NCBI GenBank assembly: GCA_965216035.1
Contig: CBDCFM010000019.1
Coordinates: 310,001 to 374,000, forward strand
From: G963664115 sp965216035
Lineage (GTDB): Bacteria; Acidobacteriota; Terriglobia; 20CM-2-55-15
Length of the DNA stretch: 64,000 bases
Direction of reading: 5' to 3'
Part shown: piece after piece, positions 7,918 to 16,768 of the stretch
How positions within the stretch are numbered: the stretch's first letter is position 1
Layout of the letters: each line of letters begins with the position of its first letter
Translations under genes and position numbers: made by a program
The notes under the pieces: model-generated
The model's database searches: none
What the model was told of the DNA's origin: nothing
Seen by the model: the letters and a program-made list of their open reading frames with translations, nothing else

Positions 7918-10337
7918 GGACCATCGTTCGTTGAAGAACTGGCTGCCTCTGCGGACCTGTTGAATGCGATCTGAGCCTCGGCGAGTGCCTTCAACTTTTC
8001 CTCAACCCTGCCATTGATACTCTCAGGAGGAAACCTTCCAGCATCGTCTGCCGTGCCGGCTTCGACGCCGGTAAGTAGTTCGATGCCTTCGTCGATTGTT
8101 CCCACCGGGTAAACATGAAATTGGCCTGCCTCAACCGCCTCGACGACATCCCGTCGTAGCATGAGGTGTTTGACGTTCGATCGAGGAATCAATACACCTT
8201 GGTCTCCGGTCAAACCTCGAGCCTGACACAATTCGAAGAATCCTTCGATCTTCTGGTTGGCTCCACCGATCGCTTGAACCTGTCCATGCTGGTTGACTGA
8301 TCCGGTAACGGCCAGAGACTGTCTGATTCCAACCCCGGAGATAGCAGAGAGCAGGGCATAGAGTTCGGTTGAAGACGCGCTGTCTCCATCGACGCCGCTG
8401 TAGGACTGTTCGAATACCAGCGTCGCCGACAGCGACAAGGGCCGCTCGGCCGCATAGCGGGCACCCAGGAAGCCAGCCAGGATCAGGACACCTTTCGAAT
8501 GGATCGGGCCACTGAGTTCGACCTCCCGCTCGATATCGAGAACTTCTCCTTTTCCGAGCCGGATTCGCGCTGTAATTCGGCTGGCCTTACCAAATGCAAA
8601 GTCTCCCATCTGGAGAACTGCCAGTCCGTTGACCTGTCCCACGTGGGTGCCGGTGGTGTCGATTGAAACGGTCTCTCTGAGAACCTCTTCTCGCAACCGC
8701 TCCTGAATCCGATCGAGGCGGCGCACCTGTGCATTGATCGCCTGGTCGACCTCCCCGTCGGAAACCGTGTCTTTGTCGGCGATTCTGGCCCAGTAATCAC
8801 ATTCCCGCAGGAGATCTCCGAGACTGCCGATTTGTCCGCTGAGGCGTTCGGAATCGCCTACCAGACGTGCGCTGTGCTCAATCACGCGAGCTACGGCCCG
8901 GCGCTCGAACGGCCGCAACCCGTCCTTCCGGACCAGGCCCGCGATGAGGCGCGCATATAGCTGCTCGTTTTCCCCGCTGCGATCGAGTCGGTCGTCGAAG
9001 TCGGCCGCGACCTTGAACAGACCCGCAAAGTCCGGATCGTGCTGACACAAGAGGTAATACAGCGTACGATCTCCGACGAGCACGACCTTGACATCGAGGG
9101 GCGCCGGTTCAGGTTCCAGCGAGACTGTACTGACTACGCCCAGCGCCTGCCACGGCGATTCGATCTTGATCTGCCCCGATTTTAGGGTTCGCTTCAGGCC
9201 TTCCCAGGCATGGGGCTGCATCAGCACGCGACGGGCATCGATGATCAGAAACCCGCCGTTGGCGCGGTGCAGCGCACCGGGTTTGATCAGGTTGAAATCG
9301 GTGACCAGCGTACCCATCTGCGACTGGTGTTCGATTCGGCCAACGAGGTTCTCATGAACAGGATGATCCTCATACACCACAGGAGCGCCTTCGGTGCCAC
9401 TGTGGTCGACGATGATGTTGACCGCGTAGCGCCGGACCGCGGGCGAGCTTTCCTGAGGCGGTGCCATCCCCGTCTGCGGATCCTGCGGTTGGATGAATTC
9501 ACTGGCATTGTGGGTGAGGTCTTCCTGGATCTCCCTAAGGTAAGACAGGACAAACGGGAACTCGGCGTATTTTCCCCGCAGTTCGTCGATCAAGTGTCCT
9601 ACTGAAAACTCTGTGAATTCCTTGTTGAGCTTCCGGACCCGTTTCCGCACTTCTCGTTCCAAGCGGGGAAGATCACGCAGAATGACCTGAAGTGACTGCT
9701 GTAAGTCATCGATATCTTGTTTCAGGCGTTCTCGCTCTTCTGCGGGGAGTTCCTGATAGACCTCCTGCGAGATTACGTCGCTGTCCTTGATGGGTGCAAA
9801 AATGATGCCGGCTGGCGTTTGAAGCATGGCTAAGCCTTTGGCCGTAGCCTTCTCCTGAAGCCCCTCGAGTTTGTGCGCGTGCTCTTCCTTGAAGTCTTGC
9901 TGAGTCGAGTGCAATCGGGATTGATACTCTTCGCTTTCGAAAGCGGCGGGCAGCGTCGTTAATATTTCTTCAACCAACTCGCCCATGTCGTTCTTCAGTT
10001 GCCCGCTTATTCCTTTGGGAAGCCGGAGAAGCTTTGGCTTATTGGGTTCTTTGAAATTGCTGACGTAGCAGAGTTCCAACGGAACCGGGCGTTTGGCGGC
10101 CTCATCTTTCAGAAAGTGCTCGACGATGAATTGACGTCCGGTTCCGGGAGAGCCCAGCGCGAAGACGTTGTACCCCTCGTGCGTCATGCCCACCGCGAAC
10201 CGGACGGATTCGACGGCGCGCGCTTGCCCGACGATTTCTGTGCTGATTTCTATGTCGGCCGTCGTCGTGAAATCGAACGCCTTTGGGTCCGAACGCCTGT
10301 AGAGCGCATCGGCGCCGAGTTCCAGATTAACACCCAT
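7914..10337 (-). CDS. LonB-like ATP-dependent protease
   Basis: The 807-residue protein belongs to the bacterial Lon-like family in which an AAA+ module with a long internal coiled-coil insertion precedes a Lon-type protease domain. The P-loop near residue 61 reads GSPGTGRQ (Arg in place of the usual Lys), and the Walker B segment GGFLIIDA follows about 300 residues later. The protease domain has the Ser-Lys dyad: Ser653 in DGDSAS and Lys696 in GGANQKIEGF, 43 residues apart as in classical Lon. No membrane segment is seen, so it should act in the cytoplasm. The ATG at 10337 has an AAGGAGGA site. It is the first gene of a two-gene operon with the universal stress protein. Confidence 0.88.
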   Translation of the reverse strand: MGVNLELGADALYRRSDPKAFDFTTTADIEISTEIVGQARAVESVRFAVGMTHEGYNVFALGSPGTGRQFIVEHFLKDEAAKRPVPLELCYVSNFKEPNKPKLLRLPKGISGQLKNDMGELVEEILTTLPAAFESEEYQSRLHSTQQDFKEEHAHKLEGLQEKATAKGLAMLQTPAGIIFAPIKDSDVISQEVYQELPAEERERLKQDIDDLQQSLQVILRDLPRLEREVRKRVRKLNKEFTEFSVGHLIDELRGKYAEFPFVLSYLREIQEDLTHNASEFIQPQDPQTGMAPPQESSPAVRRYAVNIIVDHSGTEGAPVVYEDHPVHENLVGRIEHQSQMGTLVTDFNLIKPGALHRANGGFLIIDARRVLMQPHAWEGLKRTLKSGQIKIESPWQALGVVSTVSLEPEPAPLDVKVVLVGDRTLYYLLCQHDPDFAGLFKVAADFDDRLDRSGENEQLYARLIAGLVRKDGLRPFERRAVARVIEHSARLVGDSERLSGQIGSLGDLLRECDYWARIADKDTVSDGEVDQAINAQVRRLDRIQERLREEVLRETVSIDTTGTHVGQVNGLAVLQMGDFAFGKASRITARIRLGKGEVLDIEREVELSGPIHSKGVLILAGFLGARYAAERPLSLSATLVFEQSYSGVDGDSASSTELYALLSAISGVGIRQSLAVTGSVNQHGQVQAIGGANQKIEGFFELCQARGLTGDQGVLIPRSNVKHLMLRRDVVEAVEAGQFHVYPVGTIDEGIELLTGVEAGTADDAGRFPPESINGRVEEKLKALAEAQIAFNRSAEAASSSTNDGP

Positions 10338-10469
10338 CCGAATCCTCCTTTTTATATATACCGCCAGTCTAGCAGGGCACAGGGGAAGTTAGATGCCGTT
10401 CCCATCGCTGCGGAAAAATGTCCGGTTCTGGGGCTAATGCTGGGATCGATTCGTGTCGAAAAACAGCAT

Positions 10470-10688
10470 ATGGATTCGGAGATGAAGAGGAACTCAGCTG
10501 CAGCGCTCATGGTGCTGCTTGGTAGAGACATTGCATCTGAAATCATGAGCCACCTCGATCAGAATGAAGTCCAGCAGTTGTCCGCGGCGATCAACCAGGT
10601 CAACGGCCGTGAATCCGAGTATGCCGAACAGCTCGACAAGTTGCTGGATATGCATGATTTCCCAAAGGCCCGCCCGTCAGTGTCCTAA
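10470..10688 (+). CDS. small protein resembling the N-terminal domain of FliG
   Basis: A 72-codon frame (MDSEMKRNSAAALMVLLG...) resembles the first helices of the flagellar switch protein FliG, which begin with an A-A-x-L-hydrophobic pattern followed by G-x-x-x-A-x-E-x-x-x-H-L and E-V-Q-x-L-S-A-A. Here the equivalent reads LMVLLGRDIASEIMSHLDQNEVQQLSAAI. No flagellar genes lie nearby, and the M and C domains of FliG are absent. There is no clear ribosome binding site; ATG at 10482 is an alternative start. It could be a remnant, a stand-alone scaffold module, or a chance open frame. The similarity is judged by eye. Confidence 0.4.
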   Translation: MDSEMKRNSAAALMVLLGRDIASEIMSHLDQNEVQQLSAAINQVNGRESEYAEQLDKLLDMHDFPKARPSVS

Positions 10689-10905
10689 CGCGTATCTTTT
10701 GATCCCTTGTTTTCGAGGCTGTCTGACAGTGCTCTGCTCAGAAGCCCGGGCACTTGCTTTTTCACCGGAGCCGCTGCCAGCCTTTGCGGCATTCTTCGCA
10801 AAGCTTTGACTCCAGGTCCGCCCAAAGCGGTCGCATCACGCGGATTACGCAATCCGCTGCAGCAACAGGCTACTCAGTACTTCTTAACCGTCAACTTCAC
10901 CAGTC

Positions 10906-11856
10906 CTATCTCCAGTCGTCGATGACGTAGACGTCAGGCCGGTTGTAGCTGCGCTCCGGGCGGGTTTCCATTGCGACCCCGATGGAACCTGTCCGAAATC
11001 CGGACCCGGTGAGTTGGCAGTATGCCTTCCATCGCCCCATGTTCATACCCAGCGATAGACGGCCCAAACGCCGCCCGGCAGCGACGGCCTCGCATGCCCG
11101 GAGCAGGGTTGTGAAGTTCTCGCTCTCCTTTCCCGAGGGCCGGACCGCCCCGAACTTGACGTAGCATGTGTTGTCTCCAGCCTCGGTGTGGGGTCCGCAG
11201 TGGCAGATGGCAAACGCCTCCAGCGTCGAAGCGCGATAGATCAGGCAGATTTCTCCAAGTTTCTGTTCCAGGACGGCCCGGAGTTCTTTCTTCAGGTCCA
11301 AACCCTCGAGGACGTCGCGCGTCAGTTCGCCGCAAGCATCGATCCCCCGCTGACGGTCCCCTTCAGAGAGGGCGGAGAGCCGTGTGTAGTCCACTCCTGT
11401 GTGTGCGGTCACATCCTTGCTGAGGACAGAGATCAGGTGCCCCGCCCTGAAGCCGTATTTTTCGTATAGGTGGATGTGCTTCGGGCTGTCCGGAAAAGTG
11501 AAGAGACCGCGATGGGAAATACCCCAGTCGTCAAAAACGGACATGGTTCGTTCCAGGAGTCGCTGAGCGATCTTCCGGTCCCAATACTCTGGAAGAACGG
11601 TAATCGGACCGAACAATCCGAATGTTCCCCAGTTGGAAACGAAATTCGTGCCGATCAGTTTTCCCCCGTGTTCGGCAGCCATTGCGGATGCCGGGTCCCT
11701 TCTCCAACGGGTTGAAACCAGATCGCGGCCCGGGAACAGCGCGGCCGGATCCGCGGCTTTGAGCCATGTGAGGAAGGCTATCCGTAAGATGCGATTTGCT
11801 TCGGGTAGCTCATACTCTTCCAGCGCCCGAATGCGTATCTCAGCGTTTTGTGTCAT
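10906..11856 (-). CDS. GNAT-family N-acetyltransferase
   Basis: The protein is 316 residues from the ATG at 11856 (MTQNAEIRIRALEEYELPEAN). I prefer this start to a frame that opens at 11985, because the longer version would run over most of the upstream gene in another frame, and the sequence from MTQNAE looks like a standard GNAT beginning. It has the acetyl-CoA-binding pattern ITVLPEYWDRKIAQRLLERTM and YEKYGFRAG. A second GNAT-like half may lie in residues 190-310. It is a soluble enzyme of unknown substrate. It overlaps the end of the upstream gene by 17 bases, indicating co-transcription. Confidence 0.7.
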   Translation of the reverse strand: MTQNAEIRIRALEEYELPEANRILRIAFLTWLKAADPAALFPGRDLVSTRWRRDPASAMAAEHGGKLIGTNFVSNWGTFGLFGPITVLPEYWDRKIAQRLLERTMSVFDDWGISHRGLFTFPDSPKHIHLYEKYGFRAGHLISVLSKDVTAHTGVDYTRLSALSEGDRQRGIDACGELTRDVLEGLDLKKELRAVLEQKLGEICLIYRASTLEAFAICHCGPHTEAGDNTCYVKFGAVRPSGKESENFTTLLRACEAVAAGRRLGRLSLGMNMGRWKAYCQLTGSGFRTGSIGVAMETRPERSYNRPDVYVIDDWR

Positions 11857-12280
11857 CGGCGGGTTTACTGGCTCTCGGATCGGATTGGCCTCGACCCTTG
11901 ATTTGGGCCTCAACCCGGCCCAGCCAGCCGCCGATGTAGCCGATGGCCTCGTCAAGGGTGCCGAACCGACATGTTTCGGCTCCATGGAATAAAGCCCCGG
12001 GGCTTTCTCTGACTTCCCAAGGTTTGCCCTCGATTTCGGATGGGTGAAGCGTGTAGTAAAAGTGCTCCTGTCCCTCGAGCACTATTGACACCCGTGTTCC
12101 GTCATCCAGATCGAAGTCACAGACGAACGCATCGGCTGTCAGAGGGCTTTCAATCAGCAGAGCGAGGACGGACCGTTTCGTCTCTTCAGTTATCTTCAAT
12201 TTTGGGCAAACTCCTGCTTCCAGTTCCAGATCATACGGTGTTGCCGACTGGCTTTTCACTCCCGATCGCCACCCTATCAC
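11840..12280 (-). CDS. hypothetical protein, co-transcribed with GNAT gene
   Basis: The reading is 146 residues from a GTG at 12280, with an alternative GTG at 12259 preceded by a GGGA. I do not recognise a family. It is soluble, with a mixed alpha/beta composition and acidic stretches (VCDFDLDDGTRVSIVLEGQEHFYYTLHPSEIEG) and no signal peptide or membrane segment. It overlaps the start of the acetyltransferase gene, so the two are probably made together. The true start is uncertain. Confidence 0.55.
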   Translation of the reverse strand: MIGWRSGVKSQSATPYDLELEAGVCPKLKITEETKRSVLALLIESPLTADAFVCDFDLDDGTRVSIVLEGQEHFYYTLHPSEIEGKPWEVRESPGALFHGAETCRFGTLDEAIGYIGGWLGRVEAQIKGRGQSDPRASKPADDTKR

Positions 12281-12301
12281 AGCAAGATCGACATTGTTTC
12301 C

Positions 12302-12460
12302 GCTTCGGTTTCCGAAGCGAGGCCTGTTGTGATAACAATGAGACCGGTTGAAACGAACCTATGCTCCGGACATAGCGTGGGCCACGGCCATCAGCCGGAT
12401 CGTCCTTATGGATACATAGGTTCGAACCGACGTGCTGCAAGGAGCACGAGATTTTTCAGT
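12302..12460. promoter_or_regulatory. structured divergent intergenic region (nested inverted repeats)
   Basis: Between the divergent hypothetical/GNAT operon and the aminotransferase gene lie several inverted repeats. A tight hairpin is formed by CGCTTCGG-ttt-CCGAAGCG at 12301-12319. A perfect 10-bp inverted repeat, CGAACCTATG (12354-12363) and CATAGGTTCG (12415-12424), encloses about 50 bases with a smaller CGTGG/CCACG arm. Finally GTGCT-gcaagg-AGCAC at 12432-12447 is followed by ATTTTT and overlaps the AAGGAG that could serve the aminotransferase. This could be a structured mRNA leader, an attenuator, or a dyad operator. I cannot match it to a named riboswitch. Confidence 0.45.
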
Positions 12461-12461
12461 C

Positions 12462-13631
12462 ATGAAACTGGCCGATAACATTTCTCAACTGCTGACCGAA
12501 TCGGCATTCAAAGTTCTGGCGAAGGCGCGGGCACTCGAAGCCCAGGGCCGCAGTGTGATTCACCTGGAAATAGGAGAGCCTGATTTTCCTACGCCGGCTC
12601 ATGTCGTGGAAGCAGGTAAGAAGGCGCTGGATGATGGTGTGACCAAGTACGGGCCGCCACCCGGATTCCCCCAGTTCCGCGAAAGCATTGCTGCGCATGT
12701 CTCGCGTACCCGTGGCGTCACCGTCGATGCAGAAAACGTCTGTGTAGTTCCCGGGGGGAAGCCCGTCCTGTTTTTCACGATGATTGCGCTGCTGGAACAG
12801 GGTGACGAAGTGATATATCCGGATCCGGGGTTTCCGATTTACGAATCCATGATCCGATTCTTGGGGGCGATACCGGTCCCCATACCGTTGCTTGAAATCC
12901 GCGGTTTCTCCTTCGATCTCGACCTGCTTACCGATCGATTGTCCGAGAAGACAAAGATGTTGATCTTGAACTCTCCCAGTAATCCGACCGGCGGTGTTAT
13001 TTCGAAGCAAGATCTGCGGTTGATCGCAGACCTGTGCTGCGAACGGGATGTCATGATCCTGAGTGATGAGATCTACTCTCAAATTGCTTACGATTCCAAT
13101 CCCACATCGATCGCTAACTGTGACGGAATGTTGGAAAAAACGATTATTCTTGATGGCTTTTCCAAGAGCTATTCGATGACTGGTTGGCGTCTCGGCTACG
13201 GGGTAATGCCGGTTTGGCTGGCCGAAGCTGTAGCAAAGTTAATGGTGAATTCCAATTCGTGTACGGCCAGTTTCACACAGCTGGCCGGTCTGGCCGCACT
13301 CGAAGGTCCCCAGGATTGTGTGACTGGAATGGTCAAAGAGTTTCGCCGGCGGCGCGAGGCCATCGTTCGAGGGCTCGCAGCAATTCCGGGATTCGATTGT
13401 TTACCCCCGGCTGGAGCTTTCTACGCGTTTCCGAATGTCACTGGGACCGGTATTGATTCAACAGAATTGGCTGACATCATCCTGGCCGAAGCCGGAGTTG
13501 CCTGTCTCAGTGGCGATTCGTTTGGCAAACACGGCGCCGGTTACCTTCGATTCAGCTATGCGAATTCGCTCGAAAACATCCTGGAAGCCATTGAGAGGCT
13601 TCGTAAGATTTCCGATCGATGGGTCACTTAG
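12462..13631 (+). CDS. PLP-dependent aminotransferase, class I/II
   Basis: The protein has 389 residues from the ATG at 12462 (MKLADNISQLLTESAFKVLA). An in-frame GTG at 12432 is possible, but the ATG gives the usual N-terminus of the aspartate-aminotransferase-like fold type I enzymes. It has VIHLEIGEPDFPTP near the start, NSPSNPTGG, the SDEIYSQIAYD segment contacting PLP, and the Schiff-base Lys in LDGFSKSYSMTGWRLGY. It should be a cytoplasmic aminotransferase, most likely for aspartate, alanine or aromatic amino acids; the substrate cannot be read from sequence. The region just upstream is highly structured. Confidence 0.88.
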   Translation: MKLADNISQLLTESAFKVLAKARALEAQGRSVIHLEIGEPDFPTPAHVVEAGKKALDDGVTKYGPPPGFPQFRESIAAHVSRTRGVTVDAENVCVVPGGKPVLFFTMIALLEQGDEVIYPDPGFPIYESMIRFLGAIPVPIPLLEIRGFSFDLDLLTDRLSEKTKMLILNSPSNPTGGVISKQDLRLIADLCCERDVMILSDEIYSQIAYDSNPTSIANCDGMLEKTIILDGFSKSYSMTGWRLGYGVMPVWLAEAVAKLMVNSNSCTASFTQLAGLAALEGPQDCVTGMVKEFRRRREAIVRGLAAIPGFDCLPPAGAFYAFPNVTGTGIDSTELADIILAEAGVACLSGDSFGKHGAGYLRFSYANSLENILEAIERLRKISDRWVT

Positions 13632-13683
13632 AGCGCAAACTTCAGCCGCAGTTCTGCAGCTCGTATCCGGAGGAAAATGCCAC

Positions 13684-14646
13684 ATGACTTCGCGAACTTT
13701 ACAGAGTGTCATTGCATGTTGCTTCCTGCTCCTGACACACCAGAGTCTATCTGGACAGGATCTAGCGGTTACGCTCCTCGGTACGGGCAGTCCACCGCCT
13801 TTGATGAGTCGATTCGGTCCGAGCACTTTGGTCGAGGCGGGAGAAGAAAAGTTGATCTTTGACGTCGGGCGTGGTGTGACCCAGCGTATTTTCCAGCTTG
13901 GGATGCCGCTCAGAGAGGTGACCGGCGTCTTCCTCACACACTTTCACTCAGACCACACTGTAGGTATCCCCGATCTCTGGCTGACCGGCTGGCTTTCTCC
14001 CGGGTTCGGTGGCCGCATGACGCCTTTCCAAATCTGGGGACCGGATGGAACCGAAGCCATGATGGCAGGTCTCGAACAGGCGTATGCCGCCGATATCAGA
14101 ATCCGGATTGCGGACCAGAACTACCTTCCCGAAGGCGTAGCGATTGTCGCGGAGAATATCATCGAGGGTGTGGTGTTTGAGCGAAACGGGGTGCGGGTAA
14201 CTGCGTTCGATGTCGATCACGGCGATTTGATAAAGCCTGCGCTGGGCTATCGGGTGGACTATCTCGGAAGGTCTGTGGTCATCTCCGGCGATACTCGGTT
14301 CAGCGAGAACCTCATCCGATTTTCTGAAGGTACCGACGTGATCGTTCACGAGGTTGCTGCGGCGAGCGAAGAGCTTCTCGCTAAATCCGAGGGCGAGCGG
14401 CTGATCATCGCGCATCACACCACTCCCGAGGATGCTGGGATAGTTTTCGACCGCGTGAACGCCAGACTCGCCGTGTATTCCCATTTCGTCCTCCGAGGCG
14501 ATTCTGAGATCCGGGCACCCTCTCCCGAAGACGTTGTGGCGTCCACACGGACGAATTACGGCGGAGCCCTTGAACTGGGTGAAGACCTGATGCGTATCGA
14601 AATAGGCGACACGGTCGAAGTAATCCGGTTTACGCCCTTTCCCTAA
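13684..14646 (+). CDS. metallo-beta-lactamase-fold hydrolase, exported
   Basis: The 320-residue protein starts at the ATG at 13684, preceded by GGAGG; a longer frame opening inside the aminotransferase gene is rejected. The first 24 residues (MTSRTLQSVIACCFLLLTHQSLSG) look like a signal peptide, so it is probably periplasmic. The metal site THFHSDH is at residues 85-91, with further ligand candidates in VISGDTRF, DVIVHEV and AHHTTPEDAG. The overall pattern (LLGTGSPPP at the start, then the HxHxDH motif) resembles the RNase Z/arylsulfatase-like branch of the fold. The substrate is unknown. It lies 52 bases behind the aminotransferase gene and may be co-transcribed. Confidence 0.8.
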   Translation: MTSRTLQSVIACCFLLLTHQSLSGQDLAVTLLGTGSPPPLMSRFGPSTLVEAGEEKLIFDVGRGVTQRIFQLGMPLREVTGVFLTHFHSDHTVGIPDLWLTGWLSPGFGGRMTPFQIWGPDGTEAMMAGLEQAYAADIRIRIADQNYLPEGVAIVAENIIEGVVFERNGVRVTAFDVDHGDLIKPALGYRVDYLGRSVVISGDTRFSENLIRFSEGTDVIVHEVAAASEELLAKSEGERLIIAHHTTPEDAGIVFDRVNARLAVYSHFVLRGDSEIRAPSPEDVVASTRTNYGGALELGEDLMRIEIGDTVEVIRFTPFP

Positions 14647-14675
14647 CGCCTTGTCGTCGTCCCCCTCCGGTCGGG

Positions 14676-15701
14676 TCAGGGTTGTAGATCACGGATGAAT
14701 TCACCCGCTGCGCGTACCCATGCGGGATGATCGTTGAGGCTGGGCATCAGCCGTAACTCTTCCCCTCCAGCATTGAGGAATCGTTCTTTCTCGCGGTTAT
14801 CTATTTCATCCAGCGTCTCCAGACAGTCGGCTACAAACGATGGGCAGAATACAGCGAGGCGTTTGATTCCTGTCGCCGGTAATTCCTGAATCACGAAGTC
14901 GGTGTACGGTTGAATCCACGGAGTCCGGCCCAGGCGGGACTGGAACGATATTGAATAACGGTCGGTGGGAATGCCTAGGGCCGCGGCAACAGCGTGCGCA
15001 GTTCTGAAGCACTGCGCGCGGTAACAGTTCCGATTGTCTCCGTTGATCTTGGCGCAGCAGTTCTCTGTTGAAAGACACGTGGTATGCAAACGCTTCAAAT
15101 GGCGTTCAGGCAGACCGTGAAAGCTGAAAAGCGAGAAATCAGGTCGGAACGCCTCCAGCGGTTCCCTCGACACCGCCTTTACGGCATCAATGTATCGGGA
15201 GTCGCTGTAGAAGGGTTCAATCCATTTGACCGCCAATTCGTCTTGGCCCAGAGACTCCAGGTCCTCGAGCACCTGCGTCTGAGCCGTTAACGTGGATGAT
15301 TGGGCGTATTGGGGGTACAAGGGAAACACGATGAGACGGTCCAACTGCTTGAGCGGTAGATTTTTCAGAGCCTGCCGGATACTCGGTTCCCCATAGCGCA
15401 TTCCCAGTGCGATCATGAGGCCCTCCTGATCTTTGAGTTCATCCTCCAGAGCCTTCGCGAACAGACGGGAGTGCTGAATCAACGGCGACCCGTGATCGGT
15501 CCAGATTTTCTGGTACAAGGCCGCCGAATCCCGGGCCCTGCGGGGAACAATAAACCAGTGAACCAGAGGCCAACGGAGGATTCCAGGAATATCGATCACC
15601 TCAGGGTCCATTAGAAACTGTTGTAAGTACGTTCTGAGCGCTTCGGTTGTTGGCGCCCCGGGACTGCCGAGGTTGACGAGCAGAAGTCCGATCATTTCCA
15701 T
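14676..15701 (-). CDS. hemH: ferrochelatase
   Basis: HemH inserts ferrous iron into protoporphyrin IX in the last step of protohaem synthesis. The 341-residue product begins MEMIGLLLVNLGSPGAPTTEALRTYL, the standard N-terminus; a longer frame from 15758 is rejected. The catalytic His is in LFSFHGLPERHL, and SFQSRLGRTPWIQPYTD, IKRLAVFCPSFVADCLETLDEI and the C-terminal region fit the family. A cysteine-rich stretch (CLSTENCCAKINGDNRNCYRAQC) sits where several proteobacterial enzymes have CYRAQC. The gene is convergent with the metallo-hydrolase gene. Confidence 0.95.
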   Translation of the reverse strand: MEMIGLLLVNLGSPGAPTTEALRTYLQQFLMDPEVIDIPGILRWPLVHWFIVPRRARDSAALYQKIWTDHGSPLIQHSRLFAKALEDELKDQEGLMIALGMRYGEPSIRQALKNLPLKQLDRLIVFPLYPQYAQSSTLTAQTQVLEDLESLGQDELAVKWIEPFYSDSRYIDAVKAVSREPLEAFRPDFSLFSFHGLPERHLKRLHTTCLSTENCCAKINGDNRNCYRAQCFRTAHAVAAALGIPTDRYSISFQSRLGRTPWIQPYTDFVIQELPATGIKRLAVFCPSFVADCLETLDEIDNREKERFLNAGGEELRLMPSLNDHPAWVRAAGEFIRDLQP

Positions 15702-15851
15702 AGGGTGCCAGTGCCTGAGGGCAGGGGCAACAGGGATTGTCAATTCAACGCAGGCCACACGGACGATAGCAGGTCGGGGACCGATGACTCTGCTCCGATA
15801 GAGCGATCGGGTAGTATCTGCGATTGTTTCCGCCTATTCTGTTGTGACCCC

Positions 15852-16768
15852 ATGGCTGGATCCTCAAAAAAAGTGATCTTCGCTGCCCTCATCGGCAACT
15901 CGCTGATCGCGGTGACAAAATTCGCGGCTTCGTTCATGACGGGCAGTTCCGCGATGCTGTCGGAGGGCATCCATTCCCTCGTCGACACCGGCAACCAGGT
16001 ACTGCTCCTGTACGGCCTGAAGCGTGGCGCGAAGCGGCCAGACGCACAGTTTCCTTTCGGGCACGGGAAGGAAGTTTATTTTTGGAGTTTTATTGTTGCG
16101 ATTATGATTTTTGGCGTCGGAGCCGGCGTTTCTGTCTATCAGGGTATCGTGCATGTCCTTTCGCCCACAGAGATCGAAAGTCCCACCGTCAACTATGTCG
16201 TGCTGGGACTGGCGATGATCTTCGAGGGTGGGGCCTGGTACTTCGCATTCAAAGAATTTAGCAAAACCAAGAGCAAGTGGGGTTACGTCGAAGCGGTTCA
16301 GCGCGGCAAGGATCCAACATTGTTCGTTGTGCTCTTTGAAGATTCCGCGGCGATGCTCGGACTGCTGGTTGCCTTTGCCGGTGTGGCCTTGACCGAGGTG
16401 ACCGGAATGGGCGTGTTCGACGGTATGGCGTCTATCGTAATTGGGATCGTTCTTGGGGGGACTGCAATCTGGTTGGCGTACGAAACCAAAGGGCTGCTTA
16501 TCGGCGAGTCCGCGAATCGGCCAGTGATTTTGGGGATCCGCCAACTTGTGAGTGCCTCGCCCGACGTGGTCCACATAAACGAAGTCTTGACCATGCACAT
16601 GGGCCGGACTTCATTCTTCTGAACCTCGGGGTGAAGTTTGTGGGCCAAATTTCGGCCAGGGATTTAGAGGAGACCGTTCGCAGCCTTGAACGGCAGATCA
16701 AGGGCGCCTATCCCGAAGTGAAGCGGATTTTTATCGAGGCTGAAGAACGGTCTGGGGGCGACGTTTAA
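15852..16768 (+). pseudogene. cation diffusion facilitator transporter, frameshifted near the 3' end
   Basis: The frame from the ATG at 15852 (MAGSSKKVIFAALIGNSLIAVTKF) encodes the CDF membrane domain, with the metal-site helix SEGIHSLVDTGNQ, HGKEVYFWSFIVA, and a second site in LFEDSAAMLGLL. It stops at 16620-16622 after MHMGRTSFF. The expected cytoplasmic tail continues in another frame (ILLNLGVKFVGQISARDLEETVRSLERQIKGAYPEVKRIFIEAE) to a stop at 16766-16768. The normal reading MHMGPDFILLNL is recovered if one base is added to the G/C run near 16605, so one base has been lost. The product lacks the C-terminal dimerisation domain. A sequencing error at this run would look the same. Confidence 0.82.

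Noticed and set aside
9999..10688. A 229-codon plus-strand frame ending in the FliG-like stretch
   Set aside because: Its first two thirds run antisense through the start of the Lon-like protease gene. Only the part after about 10470 has protein-like character.
13435..13683. In-frame N-terminal extension of the metallo-hydrolase
   Set aside because: It lies inside the aminotransferase gene. The ATG at 13684 has a good GGAGG site and begins a signal peptide.
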